Positions 8,142 to 16,808 of a stretch of 64,000 nt of DNA are shown here, in pieces (the first letter of the stretch is position 1; each line of letters opens with the position of its first letter). The notes beneath the pieces were generated by a model that saw only the letters and a program-made list of their open reading frames with translations, was not told the origin of the DNA and made no database searches. This DNA is from an uncultured bacterium (GTDB taxonomy: Bacteria; Myxococcota_A; Bradymonadia; UBA7976; VGTA01). Made by a program: the position numbers and the translations under genes. The DNA lies in the NCBI GenBank assembly GCA_943788935.1, contig CALSSE010000011.1, positions 186,001-250,000 of the forward strand, written 5' to 3'.

Positions 8142-9844
8142 GATCCCTCCTCAGGTGAATCGGAGAAAGTAAAGACTTGGGGGAGTGGAGTCTCAAATTG
8201 ATGAGGAGTCGCAGAGATAATGGGCAAGTGGTCGCTGTCATTATGCTTCTTGATAATTTGGAATACACCAAGTGGCTTTGATTTCCCTTTAAAAGTGACG
8301 GGTTCACGGACTTCGACTTCAAACTCTTCTAGAGATAACTTATGTAGAGCATCACTGATCAGAATCTCTTTAGGTTTAGCATGACTACACAGTCTAGAAG
8401 CGACATTAACAGCGTCACCTAGTACAGTGTAAGAGAGGGTTTGGCTGGCTCCTGAATAACCAGCGACCATCTGTCCAGAGTTAATCCCAATGCCAATTTG
8501 AAGCGCGGTCTCATTAGCTGCGATCCGCTGCTCATTGAACACCTCAAGACGCGATCGGATCTCATCGGCGGCTCTGACTGCCCTCAGCCCATGGTCATCT
8601 TGAGGGATGGGAGCTCCCCAAACGGCCATGATCTCATCACCGATAAATTTATCGAGAGTCCCGTCATATTTGAAGATGACCTCCACCATGATTTCGAAGT
8701 ACTGGTTGAGGGTCGCCATGAGCATCTCGGGAGGTAGCTTCTCACTGAGTCGAGTAAAACCTCTAATATCGGCGAACATCACTGTCGCATCCATCAGCTT
8801 TCCACCGAGGTTGACCTCAGCGCGACCCTTCACTACTTCTTCCACGAGATTCGGTGACAAGAGTCTAGAGAGCTGTGTACGTGCGACGGCCTCTTCCTCC
8901 GCTTTTTTAGCGAGCTTCATATTAGTGATCTTAGAGCTCGCTTGGAAGGCGAAGGCGGTGATCACCTTTAAGTCTTTTTCGGTGAATGCTCCGGCATTTT
9001 GTTGTGTATCAAGATAGATCACGCCGAGAAATTCTGCGTTAAAGATGAGCGGGACACAGATGATACTGACGATCCCTTGTAATATGATGCTGTGTGCCTC
9101 TTCAAAGCGGCTATCCATGAGCGCGTTATGGCTACGGATCGCGATGTGTTTCTCCTGCACCTGTTGAAGGATCGTCTTAGAGATGTTCATATGACTCTCG
9201 GTGCCGCTCACTCCTCGGGCAGCAACGGGGTAGAGTTCCCCATCTTCCTCAAAGAGAATGACCGCTCTAGAGACGTTGATCATCTTATAGATTTTGTCAA
9301 GGATACGCTCTAACAGACTATCTAGGTCGGCCTCTTGTCCAGCGGCTTCACTTAACTCATAGACGGCGCGGAGCTTCTCGTAATCTTCTCTAAGGAGTGC
9401 TTCATCAGTGACATCCTTCTCTGGTCGGAAGTCTAAATTGATGTCATGAGCATCTATTTGGGCATGAAAGGTGTTAATCGCGTTGAGGTCATTATCTTCT
9501 TGAATGAAGATACTGTCCCGCATTGAAGCAGAGCCTGTTGAAGAGGTAAGAGTCGAAGATTCACTATGGAAAGTGATGGTAGTCTCACCGAGCCTAATCA
9601 TATCTCCCTCTTGAAGGGGAGTCTTAGTGAAGATACGGTTCTCATTTACAAAAGTACCGTTACGACTATTGTTGTCCTGAACACAATATCGACCCTCAGC
9701 GGCGCTGATAATCGCGTGTGCTTTACTGACGACTTTGTCATTGATATGAATTGTCTGCTCAGGGTGTCGACCGATGTGGTTGATCGATTGGAGCTTTTGC
9801 TCTCGGTATGGAATCCCAGGCTGACTAATGACTATCTTAGCCAT
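8138..9844 (-). CDS. FHA-GAF-class III adenylate cyclase
   Basis: 568 residues, three domains. An N-terminal FHA domain (1-95) has GRHPEQ, SKAHA and NSRNGTFVN, the phosphothreonine-binding signature. A GAF domain spans about 155-310. A class III cyclase domain spans about 350-540. Metal-binding Asp359 is in FADIRGFT and Asp403 in GDEIMAVWG. Lys399 and Asp477 (LGDAVNVASRL) are the adenine-selecting pair, and Arg484 is the transition-state Arg, so it should make cAMP. No membrane segment is visible, hence a cytoplasmic sensor combining phosphoprotein docking with a small-molecule or redox input. The ATG at 9844 has GGAG five bases upstream. It leads a unit with the Pro-rich lipoprotein and the JmjC protein. 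Confidence 0.92.
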   Translation of the reverse strand: MAKIVISQPGIPYREQKLQSINHIGRHPEQTIHINDKVVSKAHAIISAAEGRYCVQDNNSRNGTFVNENRIFTKTPLQEGDMIRLGETTITFHSESSTLTSSTGSASMRDSIFIQEDNDLNAINTFHAQIDAHDINLDFRPEKDVTDEALLREDYEKLRAVYELSEAAGQEADLDSLLERILDKIYKMINVSRAVILFEEDGELYPVAARGVSGTESHMNISKTILQQVQEKHIAIRSHNALMDSRFEEAHSIILQGIVSIICVPLIFNAEFLGVIYLDTQQNAGAFTEKDLKVITAFAFQASSKITNMKLAKKAEEEAVARTQLSRLLSPNLVEEVVKGRAEVNLGGKLMDATVMFADIRGFTRLSEKLPPEMLMATLNQYFEIMVEVIFKYDGTLDKFIGDEIMAVWGAPIPQDDHGLRAVRAADEIRSRLEVFNEQRIAANETALQIGIGINSGQMVAGYSGASQTLSYTVLGDAVNVASRLCSHAKPKEILISDALHKLSLEEFEVEVREPVTFKGKSKPLGVFQIIKKHNDSDHLPIISATPHQFETPLPQVFTFSDSPEEGS

Positions 9845-9995
9845 GTTTGCTCCAAAAGATCTATGACGGTAAAATCAGTTATACTTAAGTGTAAAGTCAC
9901 TTAGGCTTTTAGACGCCTCACCTTATACAGAAACAAGCCTTAAAGCAAGATGATCTCTAGTGGCTCATCAGTTCAATCACTCAAATAGCCCCTGT

Positions 9996-11264
9996 TTAGT
10001 GGGGGGCTGCGATTAAGGTGACAACGGTAGATGCCTCTTGGAATCCAAGTAAGCCACCACCATTGTGGGCGAGTGCTAAACGAGGCAAGCCTCGCTGAGG
10101 AGACGCTTGACGGGCGCCAGCTTCTCCTCTGAGTTGGGAGGCGAGTTCTCCGAGCATGGCGATACCTGATGCCCCGAGCGGGTGTCCTTTAGAGATCAGC
10201 CCTCCTGAGGTGTTCACAGGGAGCTCTCCATCGAGTCGGCTGTGACCTTCTGCGCTCCAACGAGCGGCCTCTCCGTTAAGACAAACCCCCAGCTCCTCAA
10301 GGTGGAGGATCTCAGCATAAGCGGTCGCGTCGTGAAGCTCGAGGATATCGAGATCATTAGCGGTGACCCCCGCTCGCTTATAGGCTCTCTCTGCCGCTCT
10401 CTGTGTAGGAGAGCCTTGATCCCAAGGGCCAACTCTTCCGCCAGCGACCTCACAGGCTAAGATGGGGAGGGCGCGAGCTTGAATCTCTGTGGGGAGTGTC
10501 TTCAGTCGCGTCTCGTTAACGAAGATCCCTGCGGCGGCACCATCACTTATCGGTGCGCACATGGAACGAGTAAAGGGCTTCAGAACAGCGTGATCATCTA
10601 AGATGTCTTCGATGGTCATCGCGCGTTGATATTGGGCTTTAGGGTTGAGGGCGCCATGAGCATGACTCTTACTAGCGATCGCTGCGATTTGGTTCTCAGT
10701 GACACCATATCTTGACATGTGTGCTTGAGCGTGAAGCGCGGAGATGTCTAGTAAGATAATACGATCAGCTGAGGGCTCAAAGGAGGCGCCCACTCTTTGG
10801 GCTTCGGCTCGATAGAAGTCAAGGTCCTCTTCGGCGCGCCAGCGGTCCATCCCTGAAGCAAAAAGCTCAAGAATCTGTGCAGGATTATGTGCAATGAAGG
10901 TCTTCTCCACACCAAGAGCGACCGCGGTGTCTACCCGGCCGGAGAGTAGATCTCCTATAGCGCCATAGACAGCGAGTGAGCCAGTGGCGCATCCCCCTTC
11001 AACATTGATCACTTCTGGAGATTCACTGAGCAGACCTTCGGCAGCGAGGGGAGCGCAAATCGCTTGACCTCTAATATTAGATTGTCCCCAATAATGCATC
11101 CCACAGTTACCGAACCACACTCTCGACAGCTGGGCCCCCTCAGTGAGACCTGAGTCTTGAATCGCCTCGGTGAGGGCTTCTCTTGCGAGGTCAATATGAT
11201 CCCGTTTTGGCCAGCGCTTAAAGTGAGTCATTCCCGCGCCGATAAGATAAATATTATGATTCAT
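9996..11264 (-). CDS. Thiolase-family protein (acetyl-CoA acetyltransferase/SCP2-like)
   Basis: 422 residues with the thiolase fold throughout. The nucleophile is Cys92 in VEGGCATGSLAVY. ELHDATAYAEI replaces the usual second motif, and SGGLISKGHPLGASG carries the active-site His. The HDA-type motif and the lack of the classical biosynthetic-thiolase C-terminal Cys motif place it with the SCP2-like/non-specific lipid-transfer thiolases, often tied to fatty acid, sterol or polyketide side-chain breakdown. No dedicated partner genes are adjacent, so the substrate is open. ATG start at 11264; cytoplasmic. Confidence 0.88.
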   Translation of the reverse strand: MNHNIYLIGAGMTHFKRWPKRDHIDLAREALTEAIQDSGLTEGAQLSRVWFGNCGMHYWGQSNIRGQAICAPLAAEGLLSESPEVINVEGGCATGSLAVYGAIGDLLSGRVDTAVALGVEKTFIAHNPAQILELFASGMDRWRAEEDLDFYRAEAQRVGASFEPSADRIILLDISALHAQAHMSRYGVTENQIAAIASKSHAHGALNPKAQYQRAMTIEDILDDHAVLKPFTRSMCAPISDGAAAGIFVNETRLKTLPTEIQARALPILACEVAGGRVGPWDQGSPTQRAAERAYKRAGVTANDLDILELHDATAYAEILHLEELGVCLNGEAARWSAEGHSRLDGELPVNTSGGLISKGHPLGASGIAMLGELASQLRGEAGARQASPQRGLPRLALAHNGGGLLGFQEASTVVTLIAAPH

Positions 11265-11328
11265 ATATTAGCAGCTCTCTTCATGGCTCTTATTGGTTCT
11301 TTGGCTCATTACATTATCCCTCAATCGC

Positions 11329-12255
11329 TTAGAGTGGTGTCCCTGATTCATCACAGGGGATAAAGGTGCCTTCTTCAGGATGATGAATATGGCGCTCAAT
11401 ACTCTGCAGCTCACCTTGGTCGATCACATAGACATGAAACTCTGCGGTGTGCTTTGAGCCAGCTCTACTCGCGCTAGCGACTTGAATGACTGGAGTCATA
11501 CGTTGAGGGAGCGCTTGTCGCTTAAACTCATGATTATGTCCATGGACGATGAGATCGGGACTCGACTCCGCTACTTCAAGTTGCTCGATGAGCGCTTGAG
11601 CATCAGCGAGTCTTCGAGTTTGATCGAGTGTTCTCTTAGGCTCAGGGAAGAGGGGGTGATGGAGCATGAGGAGAGTAAAACGCTCATTGAGTTCAGGATG
11701 AGAGAGGGCTGCTTTCAAACGCTTGAGTTGGGCTTCACCGACTTCACCGGTCGCCATAAAAGAGGCGGTAGGGATGGCTGTACTTAGCCCGATGATCCCG
11801 ACGCCATCTAATAAGCGAGAGATGGGGTAAGCGCGTCGCTGATCCTCTCCCTCTTCGCATAGCTCGGAGAAAGTGCCCAAGGTCTGAGGGAGATAGTCCC
11901 CAAAATAAGACTCAAAGCGGCCCGCGAGAGAGGCTTCTTTGGTGTAGTAATCATGGTTACCAGGGACTAGGGTGAGTTGATCTGAGGAGAATCTCTCGCT
12001 GAGGAGTGAAGCGACCTTCTCAAACTCTGGCCTAAGGGCGAGGTTAACGAGGTCACCGGTACAGATAGAGTGGTCGGGCTGAGCAGAGACGACTGCGTCA
12101 AGCGTCTGCTCAAAGACCTCTACTCGATAATGTTTGGCTCGGTTTAGGGCGAGATTAACCGCGCCGGTTAGGCGCTTATTGAGTAGCTCTCTTAACTGAA
12201 CCCCTTTTAAGGAGAGGACATGAGTGTCTGAGAAGTGTGCGATCCGCGTGACCAT
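11329..12255 (-). CDS. Calcineurin-like metallophosphoesterase
   Basis: 308 residues with all five metallophosphoesterase blocks in order: FSDTHV, CTGDLVN, PGNHDYY, LHHPLFP and VHGHNH. These bind two metals and catalyse phosphoester hydrolysis. The layout resembles the CpdA/Icc class of cyclic-nucleotide phosphodiesterases and related hydrolases. With an adenylate cyclase 1.5 kb away, cAMP hydrolysis is a reasonable but unproven guess. No signal peptide. The ATG at 12255 lies 55 bases after the terminator of the upstream RNA gene on the same strand. Confidence 0.88.
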   Translation of the reverse strand: MVTRIAHFSDTHVLSLKGVQLRELLNKRLTGAVNLALNRAKHYRVEVFEQTLDAVVSAQPDHSICTGDLVNLALRPEFEKVASLLSERFSSDQLTLVPGNHDYYTKEASLAGRFESYFGDYLPQTLGTFSELCEEGEDQRRAYPISRLLDGVGIIGLSTAIPTASFMATGEVGEAQLKRLKAALSHPELNERFTLLMLHHPLFPEPKRTLDQTRRLADAQALIEQLEVAESSPDLIVHGHNHEFKRQALPQRMTPVIQVASASRAGSKHTAEFHVYVIDQGELQSIERHIHHPEEGTFIPCDESGTPL

Positions 12256-12308
12256 AGTGACCTCCTATGATTTGTGTTGCAGAGCATAACGGAGACAGCA
12301 GGTGAGCG

Positions 12309-12334
12309 CAAAAAGAAAACCCGCTCTCGCGGGT
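12309..12334 (-). terminator. Rho-independent terminator of the RNA gene
   Basis: On the minus strand a perfect 6-bp stem (ACCCGC/GCGGGT) with a GAGA tetraloop is followed by ttttcttttt. It ends the structured RNA region and separates it from the metallophosphoesterase gene. The plus strand lacks a T-run, which fixes the direction. Confidence 0.8.
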
Positions 12335-12736
12335 CTTCTCTGTATACCGTTATCAGGCTATGCTTGGGAGCTTTTGAGGCGTGTACCGGTCGCGTCGCAG
12401 GCCTCTGGGAGCTCCTCCTCTCCACCCCTTAGGGTGATCGATGAGGACTCCCAACGAAAGGTGAGGGTTCAACACTAGTGAATACAAGTGCTTAGCACCT
12501 TCTGAAGGGCCGTCTAGGCGCTGTTTGTCGGCTCACCGGTGAGACCGGGAACGCTCTTGAGCGGGGGGGTCTCCCTCCGCTGCTACCCTGAGGCCTGGTA
12601 ACACGGGCGCACCTGCTTTAGGGGGGGCAAACACACTACCATCAAGCGCTGAGGTAGGACTCCCACCTCGGGCGAAGCACCCGAGGGTTTAGGAGAGACG
12701 CCGAGGCGAACTCCAAAGAGTCATTAAGCGTATACT
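12310..12736 (-). ncRNA. Structured RNA of unassigned class, about 425 nt, with an SRP-like core
   Basis: This 430-base stretch has no credible reading frame but is full of complementary segments: CTCGGG/CCCGAG (12666-12684), GAGGT/ACCTC (12651-12669), CTCACCGGTGAG (12532-12543) and a long-range CTCTCC/GGAGAG pairing (about 12695 with 12417). It is bounded by a promoter-like sequence and a strong terminator on the minus strand. Around 12572-12612 the minus strand reads GTGTTACCAGG, a CC-tetraloop-GG hairpin, then TAGCAGC. This resembles domain IV of SRP 4.5S RNA (CAGG / AGCAGC), and the preceding TTTGCCCCCC...AAAGC resembles the 4.5S proximal loop. The match is imperfect and the RNA far longer than a small SRP RNA. 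RNase P and tmRNA signatures are absent. Confidence 0.55.
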
Positions 12737-12742
12737 CAACAG

Positions 12743-12771
12743 ACGATATGGTATAATCTATATAGCGTCAA
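12743..12771 (-). promoter_or_regulatory. Candidate promoter of the RNA gene
   Basis: The minus strand carries TTGACG (12771-12766), a 17-base spacer and TATCGT (12748-12743), a fair sigma-70 pair that would start RNA near 12736. It overlaps the plus-strand TATAAT at 12752-12757, so the two divergent promoters may interfere. Confidence 0.45.
12752..12757 (+). promoter_or_regulatory. Candidate -10 element of the Cys-repeat protein gene
   Basis: A perfect TATAAT lies about 64 bases before the ATG at 12821. No good -35 box is found at the right spacing. It overlaps the divergent promoter of the RNA gene. Confidence 0.4.
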
Positions 12772-12820
12772 ACTTATTTTCAGCGCTTAACAAGTGACAA
12801 CATCACGTAAGGTATCGATT

Positions 12821-13333
12821 ATGGTCTCAACTCCTCATCCGATAGCCTATAAACAGGCTCTGTTCATGATGGTTGCCGCTGCGTTGATGATCACTTTTGG
12901 TCTGACTCTATCAGCCTCCGCTAACTGTGGCTTTGTCAAAGATAGCGATGCGCGAGCGCTCTGTAGAGCCAAGTCTCAGGGGTCATCTGGTCAATGCGGT
13001 TTCATTAAGGACAGTGATCAACGCGCTTATTGTCGAGCGGTTGTAGATAAGCGCAACAGTCAATGTGGGTTCATCAAGAGCAGTGATCTTCGCTCTCAAT
13101 GTCGTGCAGAGACTCAATCAAGTAACGGGGGCAGCCAGTGCGGGTTTATAAGAGATAGCGATCGTCGAGCGCTCTGTCGTGCCAAATCACAAAAGTCTAC
13201 CGGCCAATGTGGTTTTATCAAAAATAGTGATCTACGCTCACTCTGCCGAGCTGTGGTGGGGAAGAACGCCGGTCAATGTGGTTTTATTAAGAGCAGTGAC
13301 CTCCGCTCTCAATGCCGATCAGAGGCTCGATAA
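12821..13333 (+). CDS. Secreted six-repeat Cys protein (CGFIKxSDxRxxCRA)
   Basis: About 170 residues. I prefer the ATG at 12821, with aagg eight bases upstream, over the GTG at 12794, because it gives a normal signal peptide ending in LTLSASA before NCGF. The mature protein consists almost entirely of six copies of a roughly 22-residue unit: CGF(I/V)(K/R)-(D/S/N)-SD-x-R-x-x-CRA plus a Gly/Ser/Gln-rich linker. Each unit has two Cys nine or ten residues apart, suggesting one disulfide per unit, and the basic residues make it cationic. It is periplasmic or secreted. It lies 16 bases before the pseudokinase-FGE gene on the same strand, so the two may work together. I do not know a named family. 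Confidence 0.8.
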   Translation: MVSTPHPIAYKQALFMMVAAALMITFGLTLSASANCGFVKDSDARALCRAKSQGSSGQCGFIKDSDQRAYCRAVVDKRNSQCGFIKSSDLRSQCRAETQSSNGGSQCGFIRDSDRRALCRAKSQKSTGQCGFIKNSDLRSLCRAVVGKNAGQCGFIKSSDLRSQCRSEAR

Positions 13334-13349
13334 AGAGTAGAGGTGAACT

Positions 13350-16300
13350 ATGAGGGTAAAAGCCTATAGAGAGCGTTATGGGAGCGCTTTTCCAGACATA
13401 GGTGAGGCCTTGATTAACAGCGTCATGCCCCTTTGTAAGGATCTCGCCCGATGGCACTTTGGCCTCACTGATGAAGCTCCTCCCCGTCGGGTTCACCCTC
13501 GTGAATCGAGGTGGCTAGAGGGTTTATCAAAGGGGCAGCTTGAGTCTACTCTGAATCAGATGGCGAAATCTCAACGCTTCGGAGCGTTGCGCGATGAGCT
13601 AGAGAATATCCTTATTAAGAGAGTGCGTATCTCATCGATGTTGGAGGCGCTCTTCAATCGAATGGTAGATGTACAATCGAAGTGGCTGAGAGCTAGCGCT
13701 CCAATCTTTTGTGCCCGTTTACCGCAGAGCTCTCCTGATAAGTTGATCCTCAATCTCTTCGCGACGGAGTGGGCCATTGCGGTGGGGATCGAACTAAAAC
13801 TCCGTATCTTTAAGTGTGTTGAAGCTCGTGAAAAGAATCCGAGTGACCTCAGTACAGACAGGATGAGGGCGGCGGTCTCGATGTGGGCTTTAGCGGTGCT
13901 CGATGCAGAGTGGGAGAGAGCGCTGTGGATATTCGGGATTATCGAACAACAGTGGATTTTATATGACTTAGATGAAGGGGAGAATCCCCATTTCTTGTTC
14001 TTAGATGATGAAGTCGAGCGATCTGCAGCTGCCTTACATCAAGCGATGAAGTGGGTTATCTTAGGTCGATGGGGGCGGGCGTTCTTCGTTTTACATCACG
14101 CGGTTTTTCCTCATGGAGAGCCCGAAGACCTAGAAGAGTTTGAGGCTACCTCAGAGAGTAACCCCCTCTTCGTTCATGCCGTCGCTGCGCTCGAAGCTAT
14201 TGAGCAACTCTGTGGGCTCTCTAAACCGCCGGTTGTTCCTAGTCCGATCGTCGCTGGAGATAAAGTCGGCGCTCGTCAATGGTCGATTGAGGAGGTTCTT
14301 GGTGATGGCTTATGGCGAGCCATTGATAAGTCAGGGATGCATGGGAGTGTAGAAGAGTTGTGGCCGTTGGCAGAGGGTGAGTGGTCCTCTGTGACTCAGA
14401 GCCAAGCCTTAACTCTCAATGCGATCAACCATCAACATATTGCAGCGATTCAAGATTGGGGCATTGACCCAGAGTCTGGGCGTTGGTTCCTCGCTCATCC
14501 TTACATTTATGGTGAGTCATTGATTGATCGGGTAGAGGAGCGGGGTCCGCTTAGCGAGGCTCAAGCTCGCTCCTTTTTTCTTCAGGTGACTGAGGCGCTA
14601 AAGAAAACTCATAAACTAGACCTTTACCATCGTCAGATTAGACCGGAGAATCTAATATTCTTCTCTCAAGAGCAGCTCGTCTTAACTCGATGGGGGGTGC
14701 ACAGACACCAGGTGCCTGGCTGGAGGGCGGGGAGTGATCAGAGTCCATGGCGACGATGCTTTATCGCTCCTGAAGTGTGGGAACAGGGAGACTATAGTCC
14801 TCAGAGTGATGTATACTCCTTAGCGATGACAATCGTTTACGCTCTCAACCCTGATGCTTTTGATCTGGAGAGTGAGTGGATGGGGTTGGTGAGCTACACT
14901 CAGATGAATGAAGTTCGCTTAATACCTACTTGGTTTAAACTCAATAGTTTACCTAGCGCTTATCGAGAGCTGATCGCTCGGGCGACTCATGTCGAGGTCG
15001 ATAAGCGATTTGAATCGATTCAGCAGTTCTCTAAGGCCTTGCAAGATCTTAAGCCTCTTTATGACTACAGAGGAGAATTTGGTGAGCGGGAAGGGATGAG
15101 CCTAATGGAGGTGGTAGCGCTGATCCTAAGTAAACCAAAATCTCATCATCGAATTTGGCAGGCTCATCTACGAGAGTGGGTGCACTGGGAAGAGGTAGAT
15201 GAGATTGACCAACTGGTGAAGGCAGCTTTAACCCAGCGAGAAGAGGAGAAGCAGAAGAAGGTACAAGAAGAGCGGGAGCAGGCAGAGCTTGAAGCTCAGA
15301 ATGAGCAAGAGAATCAGATTGAGTCTTCTACTAACAGACCACGGTCTCCTCGACGCTCTCTAGTGAAGAAGTCTCCTCTTAATAAAGGAGAGCTCTCACC
15401 CTCCCAATCCTCTCCCAAGAGGAAGCGCTCTCCGATTAATCCTTATTTGAACAATAATTCAGTCGCTCAGGCTCCGGGCACTTTACATACCATTACCTTT
15501 GAGGGCATTCCTCTACACTTCTGCTATATTCCTCAAGGCGATTTCTTTATGGGGACTCATAGCCATAAACCGACCACTTTAAGGATAGAGCGTCCTCAGC
15601 ATGTAGTCACCATCAGTCGCCCACTCTTAATGTCACAAACCGTCATCACTCAGGGGTTTTATGCGGCTCTAAAAGGAGTTAATCCTAGCTATTTTGAAGA
15701 TTGGAACGCGCCGGTAGAGCAGGTGACTTGGAGAGAAGCGGCAGAGTTTTGTAACTTGCTGTCCCGCTTAGATGGACTTGAAGAGGTTTACCTCTTCAAA
15801 GACGATGAGATAGAAATGGAGTCACGTGATATTGAGGATGAGGATGATGGAGATGACCTAAAGTCTCGAATGGCTTATCTACGTAAGCAGAGAAAAGGGG
15901 TAGAGTCGACGAGAGGAGCTGATAAGACAAGAGACTCAGTAGAGAGTGATGAAGAGTCTGAACTCTCAATGGTCGATGACGCGAGCGCTGATGGGTCTCT
16001 TGATGACGCGAGCGCTGATGGGTCTCTTGACGACGCGAGCGCTGATGGGTCCCTTGATGACGCGAGCGCTGATGAGTCTCTTGATGACGCGAGCGCTGAT
16101 GGGTCTCTTGATGAAGCGAGCGACGACGATTTAAGCAGTTTAGAGCTCTCAGCAGAGCATGAAGATGCACCTGAGTTAGATGAACAGCGACGACAGATAC
16201 TCAATGAGAGTGAGGCGGAGTTAGAGGCTAAAGCAAAGAAACGTTATCAGTTTGAGAGAGTTGTTGAGCCCCCACACAGCATCATATGGGTGAAATGTCG

Positions 16301-16763
16301 ACTCAATGTTGGGGGATATCGGCTTCCGACTGAAGCCGAGTGGGAGTACTCAGCAAGATCTGGTGTGAGCGTTCTATATGCTGGATCTAATAAGTGGCAT
16401 GATGTAGCGTGGGCATCGACTAGGAGCCGAGAGGGGACGCAGCCGGTTGCACAACTGCAAGCAAACTCATGGGGGTTATATGATATGAGCGGGAATGTCG
16501 CTGAGTGGTGTGCCGATGAACAGAGAATTTATACACGCAATATTATCGATCCCCAGCAAGGCATATCGGAGGATTGGTTTTTACTTGACCGCAGAGTCAT
16601 TCGAGGGGGAGGGTGGAGGGCACCTGAGGTTCATGGGAGAGTGAGTGCTAGAGGTCAATGCCTGGCAAGTCAGCGTCGAAATCACATTGGGTTTCGTGTA
16701 GTGAGACCCTTATTACCTGTCAATCCTTTTGAGGGATCATCTTCTCCAGATCTCGAAGGTTAA
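13350..16763 (+). CDS. Pseudokinase-FGE-sulfatase fusion protein with repeat insertion
   Basis: 1137 residues. Residues 1-300 are helical and unassigned. About 310-580 is a protein-kinase-like domain: SDVYSLAMTIVYAL and IAPEVWEQG are typical, but the catalytic loop is YHRQIRPEN (Asp replaced by Gln), the DFG position reads RWG near residue 444, and no VAIK-type Lys is visible. It is therefore probably a pseudokinase. A charged, Pro/Ser-rich linker follows. An FGE-sulfatase (SUMF1-type) domain starts near 720 (FCYIPQGDFFMG) and resumes near 980 (GGYRLPTEAEWEYSAR, GNVAEW, RGGGWR, IGFRVVRP). Between the halves sits an acidic insertion of about 150 residues with DDASADGSL repeats. No signal peptide. 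The FGE half lacks the paired catalytic Cys of true formylglycine enzymes, so a binding role is likely. Confidence 0.85.
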   Translation: MRVKAYRERYGSAFPDIGEALINSVMPLCKDLARWHFGLTDEAPPRRVHPRESRWLEGLSKGQLESTLNQMAKSQRFGALRDELENILIKRVRISSMLEALFNRMVDVQSKWLRASAPIFCARLPQSSPDKLILNLFATEWAIAVGIELKLRIFKCVEAREKNPSDLSTDRMRAAVSMWALAVLDAEWERALWIFGIIEQQWILYDLDEGENPHFLFLDDEVERSAAALHQAMKWVILGRWGRAFFVLHHAVFPHGEPEDLEEFEATSESNPLFVHAVAALEAIEQLCGLSKPPVVPSPIVAGDKVGARQWSIEEVLGDGLWRAIDKSGMHGSVEELWPLAEGEWSSVTQSQALTLNAINHQHIAAIQDWGIDPESGRWFLAHPYIYGESLIDRVEERGPLSEAQARSFFLQVTEALKKTHKLDLYHRQIRPENLIFFSQEQLVLTRWGVHRHQVPGWRAGSDQSPWRRCFIAPEVWEQGDYSPQSDVYSLAMTIVYALNPDAFDLESEWMGLVSYTQMNEVRLIPTWFKLNSLPSAYRELIARATHVEVDKRFESIQQFSKALQDLKPLYDYRGEFGEREGMSLMEVVALILSKPKSHHRIWQAHLREWVHWEEVDEIDQLVKAALTQREEEKQKKVQEEREQAELEAQNEQENQIESSTNRPRSPRRSLVKKSPLNKGELSPSQSSPKRKRSPINPYLNNNSVAQAPGTLHTITFEGIPLHFCYIPQGDFFMGTHSHKPTTLRIERPQHVVTISRPLLMSQTVITQGFYAALKGVNPSYFEDWNAPVEQVTWREAAEFCNLLSRLDGLEEVYLFKDDEIEMESRDIEDEDDGDDLKSRMAYLRKQRKGVESTRGADKTRDSVESDEESELSMVDDASADGSLDDASADGSLDDASADGSLDDASADESLDDASADGSLDEASDDDLSSLELSAEHEDAPELDEQRRQILNESEAELEAKAKKRYQFERVVEPPHSIIWVKCRLNVGGYRLPTEAEWEYSARSGVSVLYAGSNKWHDVAWASTRSREGTQPVAQLQANSWGLYDMSGNVAEWCADEQRIYTRNIIDPQQGISEDWFLLDRRVIRGGGWRAPEVHGRVSARGQCLASQRRNHIGFRVVRPLLPVNPFEGSSSPDLEG
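15970..16115 (+). repeat. 27-bp coding tandem repeat (DDASADGSL)
   Basis: Five near-perfect copies, plus a diverged sixth, of a 27-bp unit (gatgacgcgagcgctgatgg and following bases) encode an acidic nonapeptide. They sit within the insertion that splits the FGE-sulfatase domain. Confidence 0.9.
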
Positions 16764-16808
16764 GGGCGGAGAGGGTAAGAATATTTGGAGACAGAGAGAG
16801 AGTTACTG

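Noticed and set aside
12310..12736. RNase P RNA or tmRNA
   Set aside because: No GAGGAAAGUCC/ACAGAA core for RNase P, and no CCA end or tag-coding segment for tmRNA, on either strand.
13350..16763. Active serine/threonine protein kinase
   Set aside because: Catalytic Asp, DFG Asp and the ATP-binding Lys are all absent at the expected places.
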